Source of the DNA: Paenibacillus selenitireducens
Lineage (GTDB): Bacteria > Bacillota > Bacilli > Paenibacillales > Paenibacillaceae
Direction of reading: 5' to 3'
Assembly (NCBI RefSeq): GCF_002021565.1
Contig: NZ_MSZX01000002.1
Location: 366,554-430,553 of the forward strand
Length of the DNA stretch: 64,000 nt
Both the position numbers and the translations under genes were made by a program. This document shows, piece after piece, positions 27,523-36,136 of the stretch (its first letter is position 1; every line of letters begins with the position of its first letter). Below the pieces are notes generated by a model. It saw nothing but the letters and a program-made list of their open reading frames with translations, was not told the origin of the DNA and searched no databases.

Positions 27523-27645
27523 ATGGCCGAGAAATACAAGAAAAATAAAGGAAACAAATATGCGAATCAAGCCGGTTATGCTGATCAAGTAGCGGCGAAG
27601 AATGTCAAACAAGAGGCGCAGAATAATCCGAAGGATCGAATATAA
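27523..27645 (+). CDS. 40-residue basic/hydrophilic peptide
   Basis: ATG at 27523 with GGGGAGGTGAG upstream, and a stop at 27643-27645 followed within 20 bases by a good terminator. The peptide starts MAEKYKKNKGNKYANQAGYA and ends NNPKDRI; it is rich in Lys, Asn, Gln and Ala with no hydrophobic segment. The composition resembles small spore proteins of Bacillales, but no family is assigned. Confidence 0.65.
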   Translation: MAEKYKKNKGNKYANQAGYADQVAAKNVKQEAQNNPKDRI

Positions 27646-27660
27646 GCTATTTTGGCATCA

Positions 27661-27705
27661 AAAAACCGACTTTCCTCGCAAATATGGAGGGAGTCGGTTT
27701 TTTAT
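27661..27705. terminator. Bidirectional terminator
   Basis: AAAACCGACT pairs with AGTCGGTTTT (arms around 27663-27672 and 27693-27702), flanked by A and T tracts, between the 40-residue peptide gene (+) and the EamA transporter (-). Confidence 0.9.
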
Positions 27706-27718
27706 GTGCATTCTCCAC

Positions 27719-28645
27719 TTAGGAAGAATGCACGTTCTTAGCTATTTTGGGTTTCGTTGGGGCAGGGGTGCGACTGAATAGACTGTAGAAGAAAATACCA
27801 AGCAGAATGACAAATGAGCCGATAAGTTGTTCGATGGTGAGCCGTTCTCCAAGAAGGAAATAAGCCAAGATGCATGTCCCGACAGGTTCACCTAGGATAC
27901 TCATGGATATGGTAGAGGGGCTCATCCACCGGATGAGTCCATTCATTACGGTCTGCCCGAATAGCGTAGGGATCAGCGCTAATCCCGCGAAGAGAAGCCA
28001 ATCTTGCTGGCTGTGACCCTGAAAGGGATAACCTAGAACTCCGCAGTACACCGCGAGAAAAACACTGCTGCTCCCATATACAATGAAAGAATAGGTCGGT
28101 AAAGAGGTGACCTGGCGAACCGATTTGCCAATAAGAAAATAAATGGCGATGACGGCAGCCCCTAGCAGCGCTAGAATGTCGCCGAATAGAGCCTCCCCAC
28201 CGATACGAAAATCACCCATGCCAATAATGAAGCTGCCGATGAGGGCGAGGACACCCCCCATGATTGCCAAGCCGCGTAATCGTTCCTGAAAAAGAAAATA
28301 GCTGCCGACAAAGGTGAACACAGGCTGGAGGGTCACGAGTACCGTTGAACTAGCTACGCTCGTATATCGCAGCGATTCGAACCAGAGTATAAAGTGAACG
28401 GCAAGCAATACACCGGACAACACCATAATCCCGATTTGTTTGATGTGTAAAGCTTTGAATTCAGATCTGCTGGTTTTCTGAAGACTTAGCCATGGAAGAA
28501 TGAGCATGGTCGAGAACAGCATTCGATAAAAAGCCACCATGGGTGCGGGCGCTGAGGATAATTTGACGAAGATGGCCGATGTGGATAAAGCCAGTACGCC
28601 AATGAATAAGGCAAAGTATAAAGAAGCCGAGCTAGGTTTAAGCAA
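27719..28645 (-). CDS. EamA/DMT superfamily transporter
   Basis: A 308-residue ten-segment transporter with two EamA repeats. The first half has KLSSAPAPMVAFYRMLFSTM and the C-terminal half has LIRWMSPSTISMSILGEPVG, the usual repeat signature. The start is TTG at 28645 behind GGAGGAAATTCTG. DMT members export metabolites or amino acids; the substrate is unknown. It ends at a shared bidirectional terminator. Confidence 0.88.
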   Translation of the reverse strand: MLKPSSASLYFALFIGVLALSTSAIFVKLSSAPAPMVAFYRMLFSTMLILPWLSLQKTSRSEFKALHIKQIGIMVLSGVLLAVHFILWFESLRYTSVASSTVLVTLQPVFTFVGSYFLFQERLRGLAIMGGVLALIGSFIIGMGDFRIGGEALFGDILALLGAAVIAIYFLIGKSVRQVTSLPTYSFIVYGSSSVFLAVYCGVLGYPFQGHSQQDWLLFAGLALIPTLFGQTVMNGLIRWMSPSTISMSILGEPVGTCILAYFLLGERLTIEQLIGSFVILLGIFFYSLFSRTPAPTKPKIAKNVHSS

Positions 28646-28829
28646 CAGAATTTCCTCCGATGGTTATGATGATGTGCGTACAACAGTCTAGTGCTTCCTT
28701 TCCTTCTCGTCAAGAGATACGTTAAAAGCACGTATTGTGACCGGGAATGGCCAAGCAACTCCGTGTTCATAGGTTGTTCATATTTTCTTGATAGACTGTT
28801 GAGAGAATATGAAGGAGGGGCTAGAGCCG

Positions 28830-30176
28830 ATGAAAAAGAAGATCTGGATTGTATCCATTGTGGTGATACTTATGGCTGCATTGCTGTTCGGATACAACGC
28901 GTTGAACAAGAATAAGAAGATAACTACTGCCGTACAGCCGACGGCGAAGGTGACGAGAACGGATCTTGTCGTGAAAGTATCCGGAACCGGAACGGTATCC
29001 TCCGTGAACAAAGCAACCGTAAATTCATCAGAAACGGGGAAAATCGCAAGCATAAAGTTTAAAGAAGGTCAAAAAGTAAAAAAAGGCGAGACACTTGTCA
29101 CCTTCGAAACCGAGGATATGACTTCGCAAATCCAAAAATCAGAGCTGCAAATCCAACAGAAACAAATGGATTATGAAGATTTGAAGAAGAAGTATATGGA
29201 TGCAACCGAGGAAGAACGCGCTTCGATGAATACGCAGATCGAACAGAAGAAATTAGACATGCAGCTTGCCCAAATTGATTTACAGGATTTAAAGGATAAG
29301 CAAGCCAAATCAACGGTAGTAACATCGCCCATTAATGGGACGATCGTGACTAGCGCTATTCATGTTGGAGACCAAGTGTCACCGAATACGGTTATCGCGG
29401 AAATTACGGACTACGATAACCTGGAATCCATTGTTCAGGTGGATGAACTAGACGTGGATAAAGTCAAAGCGGGCCAGAAGGTTCAAATGACATTAGATGC
29501 TTTATCGGATCAAACGGTGGAGGGGAAAGTGACTGCCGTCTCGCAAGAAGGAACGGCGTCGAACGGGGTTGCCAGTTTCGATGTAACCGTTTCAATCACC
29601 AAAAATGATTCGATTAAGATTGGGATGTCTTTACAAGCAGATATTATCGTACAAAGTAAAGAAAATGCGCTCGTCGTTCCGATTGAAGCGGTTCATCAAT
29701 TGGGCGGCAAATCCTTTGTTCAGCTTGCATCGGCTGCTGAGGGCACGACAACAGGCAGCACCGCTACAGGGAACAAGGAAACGGGAGCGGCTGCGGCACC
29801 TTCTGAACAGCCTCAGGAAGATAAGAGCAATAATGCGAACAGAGCGACGAATGAAGGAGCAACAAACCGAGCGAAAAATGGAAATGGCAATGGGACAAAT
29901 CGGACGGATCGCAATACGATGATGCAGAACATGAAAGAAATCGAAGTTGGCATCCATAACGAATCCTATATTGAAGTCTTAAGCGGACTTGAAGAAGGAG
30001 AACAGATTCTTCTCCCGGCGGTTAAAGCCTCTACGGGCTCTTCAGCTCAAATGAATGCCGGATTTGGCGGCCTCGGCGGCATGGGGGGAGGAAACTTTGG
30101 CGGTGGACAAGGCGGATTCCGTCAAAGTACCTCATCAGGGGGTCAGCGTACAAGCGGTGGAGGCGGTTCACGATGA
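28830..30176 (+). CDS. MacA-like efflux adaptor (membrane fusion protein)
   Basis: A 448-residue adaptor with one N-terminal membrane anchor (IWIVSIVVILMAALLFGYN) and the lipoyl/barrel-sandwich halves GKIASIKFKEGQKVKKGETL and SPINGTIVTSAIHVGDQVSP flanking an alpha-helical hairpin (about 100-165). A low-complexity Ala/Thr/Asn-rich insert (about 300-365) and a glycine-rich C-terminal tail of about 40 residues are unusual additions. ATG 28830 is chosen for its AAGGAGGGG site. It overlaps the ATPase gene by four bases. Together with the next two genes it forms a MacAB/YknXYZ-like exporter. Confidence 0.9.
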   Translation: MKKKIWIVSIVVILMAALLFGYNALNKNKKITTAVQPTAKVTRTDLVVKVSGTGTVSSVNKATVNSSETGKIASIKFKEGQKVKKGETLVTFETEDMTSQIQKSELQIQQKQMDYEDLKKKYMDATEEERASMNTQIEQKKLDMQLAQIDLQDLKDKQAKSTVVTSPINGTIVTSAIHVGDQVSPNTVIAEITDYDNLESIVQVDELDVDKVKAGQKVQMTLDALSDQTVEGKVTAVSQEGTASNGVASFDVTVSITKNDSIKIGMSLQADIIVQSKENALVVPIEAVHQLGGKSFVQLASAAEGTTTGSTATGNKETGAAAAPSEQPQEDKSNNANRATNEGATNRAKNGNGNGTNRTDRNTMMQNMKEIEVGIHNESYIEVLSGLEEGEQILLPAVKASTGSSAQMNAGFGGLGGMGGGNFGGGQGGFRQSTSSGGQRTSGGGGSR

Positions 30177-30895
30177 TTGAGGAGGCTGTACAAATCCAAC
30201 AACATCGCAAGCCATTGCTGATTCTTGAAAATATCGTGAAGACCTATCAAATGGGCGGTGAGCTCGTCACGACTTTACATGGCGTTTCGCTTCAAATCCA
30301 CCAAGGTGAATTTGTGGCGATTGTGGGTCCGTCCGGTTCGGGCAAATCAACCTTAATGAATATGATTGGATGCTTGGATCTGCCGACGAGTGGTTCCTAT
30401 TGGATCGATGGGAACGAAGTGAATCGAATGAATGATAATAAGTTAGCGGAAATCCGTAATCAGAAGATCGGTTTTATTTTTCAAAGTTTTCACTTGTTAT
30501 CTGCTTTATCCGCGCTTGAAAATGTTGAACTTCCACTCGTATATCGCGGGATCTCGGCAAAAGAACGGAAAGCCCAGGCGCAGCAAGCATTACGTGAAGT
30601 AGGACTGGAAGAGCGTATTCATCACCGCCCCTCACAATTATCAGGAGGGCAGCAGCAGCGCGTAGCCATCGCCCGGGCATTGGCTGGACAGCCGCCTATA
30701 CTGCTTGCGGATGAACCAACAGGAGCGTTAGATACGAAGACAGGCCATGAAGTGATGCAGATGATTCATACGCTGCACGAGAAAGGGCATACGATTGTGC
30801 TGATTACGCATGATCCTGAGATTGCGAAGCAAGCAGAGACCGTGATCCACATTGTCGACGGTCAAATATCTCACACGGAGGTGATGCAGACATGA
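30173..30895 (+). CDS. MacB-type ABC transporter ATP-binding protein
   Basis: A 240-residue ATPase of the lipoprotein/macrolide (LolD/MacB) group. Walker A is [10 protein letters not shown]-loop region FIFQSFHLL, signature [15 protein letters not shown] and Walker [17 protein letters not shown]. It overlaps both the adaptor and the permease genes by four bases. The system is expected to export peptides or lipophilic compounds from the membrane. Confidence 0.95.
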   Translation: MIEEAVQIQQHRKPLLILENIVKTYQMGGELVTTLHGVSLQIHQGEFVAIVGPSGSGKSTLMNMIGCLDLPTSGSYWIDGNEVNRMNDNKLAEIRNQKIGFIFQSFHLLSALSALENVELPLVYRGISAKERKAQAQQALREVGLEERIHHRPSQLSGGQQQRVAIARALAGQPPILLADEPTGALDTKTGHEVMQMIHTLHEKGHTIVLITHDPEIAKQAETVIHIVDGQISHTEVMQT

Positions 30896-32049
30896 AGCTC
30901 TCACAAGCTTTCAAGATGGCCTGGAAGAGTATTCTTTCGAACAAAACAAGAACACTGCTTACCATGCTGGGCATTATTATTGGCGTCTCGTGTGTTATTC
31001 TGCTCGTCTCGGTCGGGCAAGGGGCTACCAGCTCCGTTACCGCGCAAGTACAAGGCCTCGGCTCGAACCTGCTAACCGTATCGGTGACCGGTCGAGGTGA
31101 CCATAATTCGGTTACGTTGAAGCAAGCGATGGAGTTCGCAGATTTAGAAGGCGTACAGGCGGTAGCGCCGACGGTAAGCGGGAATGTACAGGCGAAGAAT
31201 GGAAGCAAAAATGTCAATGTATCCGTAGAGGGGATTACGTCCGACTATGAAGAAGTTCGAGTAACAGGCGTACAGAGCGGAAGGTTTATCCTGCCGATTG
31301 ACATCGATTATACCCAGAAGGTCGCCCTGATCGGAACGGAGACGGCAACAACGTTGTTCGGTACAGAGAGCCCTGTAGGGCAATATGTCACCTTGAACGG
31401 CATGCGTTTCAAGATCGTCGGACTTTTGGAAGATAAAAGTACGACCAAGACGACAATCAAGATCCCTTTGACGTCTGCACAGCGATTATTACGATCAACT
31501 GGCATCCGTACGATTTATTTGCAGGGGGAATCCGGCGACACAACGTCTATAGTAAAGGCACTTGCCGAGCAGAAGCTAGATAAGATATTCCGAGATACAG
31601 AAGATAGCTATACCGTTACGGATCAGAAAGAGATGCTAGAGACCGTCAGTTCCATCACAGATACGCTATCGATTGCGCTTGGAGGTATCGCAGGCATTTC
31701 GCTGATCGTGGGCGGCATCGGAATCATGAATATTATGCTCGTATCCGTAACAGAGCGTACCCGTGAGATCGGGATACGGAAATCCGTCGGTGCGAAGAAA
31801 CGAGATATTCTTTTGCAGTTCCTGATCGAATCCATTGTGATTAGCAGCATTAGCGGGATTATTGGGATATTGATTGGTGTAGGCGGCGGCGCACTGGTTA
31901 GCAAAATAACGAGTATGTCGATTGAGGCATCTTTGAATATTATTCTGATTTCCTTCGGATTTTCTGTATTTATTGGTGTATTCTTCGGGATTTTCCCAGC
32001 GAATAAAGCAGCAAATTTGAAACCAGTGGATGCTCTGAGGTACGATTAG
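30892..32049 (+). CDS. MacB/FtsX-type ABC permease
   Basis: A 385-residue four-segment permease. An N-terminal membrane helix (TLLTMLGIIIGVSCVILL) is followed by a large extracellular MacB_PCD domain (about 45-235) and three C-terminal helices with the FtsX signature TERTREIGIRKSVGAKKRDIL. It lacks a fused ATPase, as usual in Gram-positive YknZ-like proteins. A response regulator gene follows after 20 bases. Confidence 0.94.
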   Translation: MKLSQAFKMAWKSILSNKTRTLLTMLGIIIGVSCVILLVSVGQGATSSVTAQVQGLGSNLLTVSVTGRGDHNSVTLKQAMEFADLEGVQAVAPTVSGNVQAKNGSKNVNVSVEGITSDYEEVRVTGVQSGRFILPIDIDYTQKVALIGTETATTLFGTESPVGQYVTLNGMRFKIVGLLEDKSTTKTTIKIPLTSAQRLLRSTGIRTIYLQGESGDTTSIVKALAEQKLDKIFRDTEDSYTVTDQKEMLETVSSITDTLSIALGGIAGISLIVGGIGIMNIMLVSVTERTREIGIRKSVGAKKRDILLQFLIESIVISSISGIIGILIGVGGGALVSKITSMSIEASLNIILISFGFSVFIGVFFGIFPANKAANLKPVDALRYD

Positions 32050-32069
32050 GAGAGGAGGCTGAGGAATAG

Positions 32070-32750
32070 ATGCGACAACCCAATGTACTCGTAATCGAGG
32101 ATGATGCGTACATTCGCGATTTACTTTCCTTGTATTTAGATAAACATCAATTCAACTACGACATGGCAGAGAACGGTACACAGGGTATCGAGCTGTTCCT
32201 ATCGGCCAAACCTGATATCGTGCTGTTAGATATTATGCTCCCTGAGATGGACGGCTGGCAGGTCTGTGAAGAAATACGCAGATATAGCGACGTTCCGGTT
32301 CTGATGATGACGGGGAAAGGCGAGAGTTATGACAAGCTGAAAGGCTTTGAGCTCGGCGCCGACGATTATATCGTGAAGCCGTTTGATCCGAAAGAACTGA
32401 TGGCACGTTTGAAAGCTGTTTTAAGAAGAACACAAGCAGGTTTAGTCCAAGAAATGATCCAATACCCAGGCCTCGCCATTTTAATGAATGAATATAAATT
32501 GGTCCTGAATCAATCGGAATATATGCTGCCGCCGAAGGAAATGGAGCTGTTGCATGTATTAGCTTCTCACCCGAATAAAGTGTTCACCCGCGAGCAATTG
32601 TTGAATCAAGTCTGGGGACATGATTATTGGGGTGATTTCCGGACAGTAGACGTGCATATCAAGCGCATTCGCGAAAAAATTGGAGAGACAGAGCACTGGA
32701 AGATTGTCACGGTCTGGGGTGTGGGCTATAAGTTCGAGGTGACGGCATGA
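32070..32750 (+). CDS. OmpR/PhoB family response regulator
   Basis: A 226-residue regulator. Receiver domain: EDD near residue 10, phosphoacceptor in DIVLLDIMLPEMDGW, and conserved lysine in DDYIVKPFDP. The C-terminal winged helix contains FTREQLLNQVWGHDYWGDFR and TVDVHIKRIREKIG. It lies directly behind the MacAB-like exporter and overlaps the histidine kinase by four bases, so it likely controls this exporter. Confidence 0.95.
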   Translation: MRQPNVLVIEDDAYIRDLLSLYLDKHQFNYDMAENGTQGIELFLSAKPDIVLLDIMLPEMDGWQVCEEIRRYSDVPVLMMTGKGESYDKLKGFELGADDYIVKPFDPKELMARLKAVLRRTQAGLVQEMIQYPGLAILMNEYKLVLNQSEYMLPPKEMELLHVLASHPNKVFTREQLLNQVWGHDYWGDFRTVDVHIKRIREKIGETEHWKIVTVWGVGYKFEVTA

Positions 32751-34225
32751 TCAAGCTGCCGAACATGAAATTCGGTATTTTTGCGAAAATATTAATGACA
32801 TTTGTCGGATTTCTAATCGTCTCTTTACTGATCCTGGCTTTTGTGTTCAATTGGTTCTTCCGCGGAGATTTAATGAAATCCCATCGAGATCAAGATCTCA
32901 AACAACTAGATGACATTAGACGTTACATTGAGCAGGCGTATCAAGAAGGTTGGAGTACCAGTTCTGTCAAAGCAGGACTTCGACTGGTTACCCCGCAGGA
33001 GATACGCTCCTTGTACCTCTTAGATCGACGCTCAGGGCAAATTCTGATGCAGATATCGAACCCGAAGTCGCCTGAACTGCGTCCAACGTCGGAATTAATC
33101 CAAGAAGTTCTTCGTGACACCAAGCTGACAAATAACCGGTATATGATAGAGAACGAGAACGGTAAAGCCAACGTGGTTGCTGGTTCAGTCATGCTGAATG
33201 GTCAGCCGCAATGGACGGTGATGCTGATCTCGAAGTCATTTCAGGCCGATTTCTCGAAGTCGAACAGTCGAATGGCGTTAGCGCTCGGAATCACGCTGAT
33301 CGTATGTTTCTTGTTCACATTAATTCTATCCCGGCAGCTTACGCGAAGGGTGAAGCAGTTAACGGAAGCCACCCGCGCGATCGCAAAAGGGAATTTCACA
33401 CCCGATATTCGCGTGAATTCGAAGGATGAGCTTGGCGAATTGGCACGGACCGTACAACAGATGGGCTATGACCTTGAAAGCTTGGATCGTATGCGTAAAG
33501 AATTTGTGGCGAATGTATCCCATGATTTACGTTCTCCGCTCACATCGATGAACGGATACATTGAAGCGATATTGGATGGAACGGTACCGGAGAAGCGAAT
33601 GAAGCATTATCTAGGAATCGTTCAGGATCTGAACGGAAGATTGATTCGACTTGTGAATGATCTCTTAGATATGAGTAAAATTGATTCCGGGCAGTTGGAA
33701 ATGCATTTTGGTCCATTTAATGTGACGGAGACGATTCGTCAAGTGCTTGCCAGTATGGAGTCGCAATTCGTGAAGCATCAAGTGATTTTCCGTGTATTCC
33801 CTCAAGAGGAGAAGCGGGAAGAGCATGAACGGGAAGAAATATACGTGTATGGTGATCCGGATCGAATTAAGCAAGTCCTGACGAATTTGATCCAGAATGC
33901 AATTGAGTTCTCACCAGATGGCAATTCCATTCTGGTTGATCTAGTAGAAAGCGACGGTGCAGTGATTTCCGTGAAAGATCATGGCATTGGGATGGAGAAG
34001 GAACAATTAGAGCGGATATGGGAACGTTTTTATAAAGCAGATGAAGCTAGAACAAGGCGCAATGGGACGGGGATTGGATTATCGATCGTCAAGACCATTA
34101 TCGAACGACATGGTTCAGATATTCAGGTAGACAGCGTGGTTGGAGAAGGCACGAAATTCACGTTTACATTGCCTTTTGCCGAAGATAAGGGCAAGACCCA
34201 TCTGGTGCAACTGGATCCTGAGTAG
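32747..34225 (+). CDS. Sensor histidine kinase
   Basis: A 492-residue membrane kinase with two hydrophobic helices (about 12-35 and 176-197), an extracellular sensor of about 140 residues between them, and a HAMP domain. The H-box is FVANVSHDLRSPLTSMNGYI; the ATPase domain shows NLIQNAIEFSP, DHGIGM and GTGIGLSIVKTIIERHG. It is coupled to the response regulator by the overlapping ATGA. Its signal is probably the stress relieved by the adjacent exporter; this is inference. Confidence 0.94.
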   Translation: MIKLPNMKFGIFAKILMTFVGFLIVSLLILAFVFNWFFRGDLMKSHRDQDLKQLDDIRRYIEQAYQEGWSTSSVKAGLRLVTPQEIRSLYLLDRRSGQILMQISNPKSPELRPTSELIQEVLRDTKLTNNRYMIENENGKANVVAGSVMLNGQPQWTVMLISKSFQADFSKSNSRMALALGITLIVCFLFTLILSRQLTRRVKQLTEATRAIAKGNFTPDIRVNSKDELGELARTVQQMGYDLESLDRMRKEFVANVSHDLRSPLTSMNGYIEAILDGTVPEKRMKHYLGIVQDLNGRLIRLVNDLLDMSKIDSGQLEMHFGPFNVTETIRQVLASMESQFVKHQVIFRVFPQEEKREEHEREEIYVYGDPDRIKQVLTNLIQNAIEFSPDGNSILVDLVESDGAVISVKDHGIGMEKEQLERIWERFYKADEARTRRNGTGIGLSIVKTIIERHGSDIQVDSVVGEGTKFTFTLPFAEDKGKTHLVQLDPE

Positions 34226-34271
34226 AGCATATACAGCATGGGAGATACGGGATATAAGGGAGGTACGGAAC

Positions 34272-34901
34272 ATGACGGAACATGCGATGGAGGTCGCCGA
34301 TGTTTGTGAAGAGGACATGAATGGGGCTTTTATGGAGGAAATCGGTCCTTATCTGGAGGAGCTGCGTACATACTGTACGTATGTCGCTTCGTCTGCATGG
34401 GATGGGGAAGATTTATATCAAGAGGTGTTATTAAGAGCATTCATATATCGTGCGAGGGTTCATCGTACGTCTGCTTCATTTACGAAGCCTTATTTATTTC
34501 GCATGGCTCAAAATGTGTGGGTAGATATGTACCGGAAGCATCGAGGACGTATGATTCCATGCGAGCAGGTGGAGCATTGGGGGACGGATTCGAACCGTTA
34601 TGTAGAAGTACGCGAACTTGTAGAGCATGTGGCTGATCGTGTCTCTGAGCGCCATGTGGATATGCTGCTCATGTTGGATGTCTTCCGTTACTCGATGGAG
34701 GAAATTGCGTTAATAAGCAACACCTCGGTACCTGCTGTGAAATCCGCCTTGCATCGGACACGTACGAAGTTAAGAAAAGCGAGACGTGGAAGAGGACCAC
34801 AATCCGTGACGGTGTCTAATCGCGCGCAAGTGGAGCGCTGGATATATGCCGTCATGAAGGGGGATCCCAGTGAGATGTTAGCGAATGTGTCTCAAGGATG
34901 A
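34272..34901 (+). CDS. ECF-like sigma-70 family factor
   Basis: A 209-residue sigma factor. Region 2 is DLYQEVLLRAFIYRARVHRT and KPYLFRMAQNVWVDMYRK; region 4 is DVFRYSMEEIALISNTSVPAVKSALHRTRTKLRKARR. ATG 34272 is chosen for the GGGAGG site about eight bases upstream; the longer frame from 34140 overlaps the kinase gene. No anti-sigma factor gene is adjacent. A short C-terminal extension (VERWIYAVMKGDPSEMLANV) resembles the beginning of a SnoaL-like domain as in ECF41-type sigma factors, but stops after about 25 residues. Confidence 0.85.
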   Translation: MTEHAMEVADVCEEDMNGAFMEEIGPYLEELRTYCTYVASSAWDGEDLYQEVLLRAFIYRARVHRTSASFTKPYLFRMAQNVWVDMYRKHRGRMIPCEQVEHWGTDSNRYVEVRELVEHVADRVSERHVDMLLMLDVFRYSMEEIALISNTSVPAVKSALHRTRTKLRKARRGRGPQSVTVSNRAQVERWIYAVMKGDPSEMLANVSQG

Positions 34902-34908
34902 GGTTAGG

Positions 34909-34943
34909 AAGAGTGGCTCATTTTGCTGAAGCCACTCTTTTCT
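34909..34943 (+). terminator. Rho-independent terminator after the sigma factor
   Basis: AAGAGTGGCT (34909-34918) pairs with AGCCACTCTT (34930-34939), then TTCTTG. Confidence 0.85.
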
Positions 34944-35027
34944 TGTGGAAATATTGCGAAAGATGTATTACAATGGTTCTTGTCGCGTTTTTTAGTGAGC
35001 GGAACATCAAATATTGGAGTGGGCATC

Positions 35028-35228
35028 ATGAGCAGCAACAAAAAGAATTTGTTTTTTCCTAATTTAGATATGGATCGCATTATGGGTCTCATTGGATTAA
35101 TCGAATCGAATGACGCTCCTGAAACGCTAAAGGCAGAAGAGCAAAAACGGACGCTAGTCATTGAACCGATGAAACGGAGACGTCCTCAGAATGTTGAGAC
35201 ACTGCTTCGTAATGTATTGAATAATTAA
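35028..35228 (+). CDS. Hypothetical protein, 66 residues
   Basis: ATG 35028 with TTGGAGTGGG about seven bases upstream. The product starts MSSNKKNLFFPNLDMDRIMG and ends RRRPQNVETLLRNVLNN; it is soluble, with a basic C-terminal third (PMKRRRPQ). A longer frame from 34923 would run through the terminator and is not favoured. No family is recognised. It is followed by a 12-base-pair terminator-like hairpin. Confidence 0.65.
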   Translation: MSSNKKNLFFPNLDMDRIMGLIGLIESNDAPETLKAEEQKRTLVIEPMKRRRPQNVETLLRNVLNN

Positions 35229-35248
35229 ACACGTGTTACCTAATGAAA

Positions 35249-35292
35249 TAAGCTGTCCAAGTAGTCATGTTGATGACGGTTTGGACAGCTTA
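35249..35292 (+). terminator. Strong hairpin terminator
   Basis: TAAGCTGTCCAA (35249-35260) pairs perfectly with TTGGACAGCTTA (35281-35292), with an inner GTCAT/ATGAC pair. The T tract is weak. Confidence 0.7.
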
Positions 35293-35298
35293 TTTGTG

Positions 35299-35312
35299 TA
35301 CTTCATGAAGTA
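35299..35312. promoter_or_regulatory. 14-base perfect palindrome between two terminators
   Basis: TACTTCATGAAGTA is perfectly self-complementary and sits alone in the 48 bases between two terminator hairpins. It may be an operator; no gene is assigned to it. Confidence 0.3.
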
Positions 35313-35340
35313 GGTGGGTTCGTGTAACATGGATTGTAGC

Positions 35341-35378
35341 AACCTTATTTCGGCATTGGCCGAGGTAAGGTTTTTTCA
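35341..35378 (+). terminator. Rho-independent terminator ahead of the tetR gene
   Basis: AACCTTA (35341-35347) pairs with TAAGGTT (35366-35372), inner CGGC/GCCG, followed by TTTTT. It could stop read-through or an unseen small RNA. Confidence 0.75.
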
Positions 35379-35465
35379 TTTTCCATGCAACGTGGAATCG
35401 GAAATTGAAGGTACACTTTCGCCAAAAAGGTATTGTATTATTATGCATTTAGCTGTATAGTCTAC

Positions 35466-35483
35466 TTAATTAACGTTAATTAA
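35466..35483. promoter_or_regulatory. Perfect 18-base palindrome, candidate TetR operator
   Basis: TTAATTAACGTTAATTAA lies 21 bases before the TetR start codon. Position and perfect dyad symmetry fit autoregulation by the TetR-type protein and control of the downstream permease operon. Confidence 0.65.
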
Positions 35484-35504
35484 TGTTGGAGTGTGAGGGT
35501 ATTC

Positions 35505-36086
35505 ATGACTAGAAATAAGCTAAAAGAAGTGGCGATGAGGCTGTTCGGAGAGAAGGGGTATGACGGTACCGCGTTGTCTGAAATTGCGAAGGAAGTTGGC
35601 GTCAAGACACCGGCAATCTATGCCTTTTATGAGAATAAAGAAGATCTGTTTATGACGGTCTTTCGTGAAGCGATGCAATCTTATAATACGTTCATTCAAG
35701 AGGTGTCGGAAGAGCAGAAGGAATTGAACGCTCGGGAAAGCCTTTACCGGGTATTATCAAGACAATATCAATTCTACAAAAAGAGTCCAGAGCCTAATTT
35801 ATTCGTTCTTCGGTATGTGTTATTTCCGCCTTCATTTCTTAAGGAAACGATTGAGGATGCCTTTCTACATTCGGACGAGACATTAACAAAGGCAATCGAA
35901 GGTTTAATCGAACAAGGGATACGAGAAGGTGTGATGAAGGATCAGTCTGTTCAGCCTCTCGTGGATGCATTTCTCAACTTGATGGACGGGTTAAGCATGC
36001 AATATTTCTATTACACTTCCAAGGAACTTTACGAACGCAAGCTGAATAATGCTTTTGAAATATTTTGGAACGGCGCGTGTTCGTAA
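35505..36086 (+). CDS. TetR/AcrR family transcriptional regulator
   Basis: A 193-residue regulator. The N-terminal HTH is AMRLFGEKGYDGTALSEIAKEVGVKTPAIYAFYENKEDLF. ATG 35505 is preferred over GTG 35493 because AGGG lies seven bases upstream. The gene is followed after 50 bases by an NCS1 permease, a DUF917 protein and a hydantoinase-type protein. It probably controls them through the palindrome at 35466. Confidence 0.92.
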   Translation: MTRNKLKEVAMRLFGEKGYDGTALSEIAKEVGVKTPAIYAFYENKEDLFMTVFREAMQSYNTFIQEVSEEQKELNARESLYRVLSRQYQFYKKSPEPNLFVLRYVLFPPSFLKETIEDAFLHSDETLTKAIEGLIEQGIREGVMKDQSVQPLVDAFLNLMDGLSMQYFYYTSKELYERKLNNAFEIFWNGACS

Positions 36087-36136
36087 GGAACGAGTAAGGA
36101 CCAACAAGATCATATTACAACAAGGGGATGGGTTAC

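Noticed and set aside
28830-32049. Specific macrolide exporter MacAB
   Set aside because: Family membership is clear but Gram-positive members mostly handle peptides; no sequence evidence for macrolides.
34140-34271. Longer sigma factor start inside the kinase gene
   Set aside because: The extra 44 residues are a shadow of the kinase C-terminus; the ribosome site is ahead of ATG 34272.
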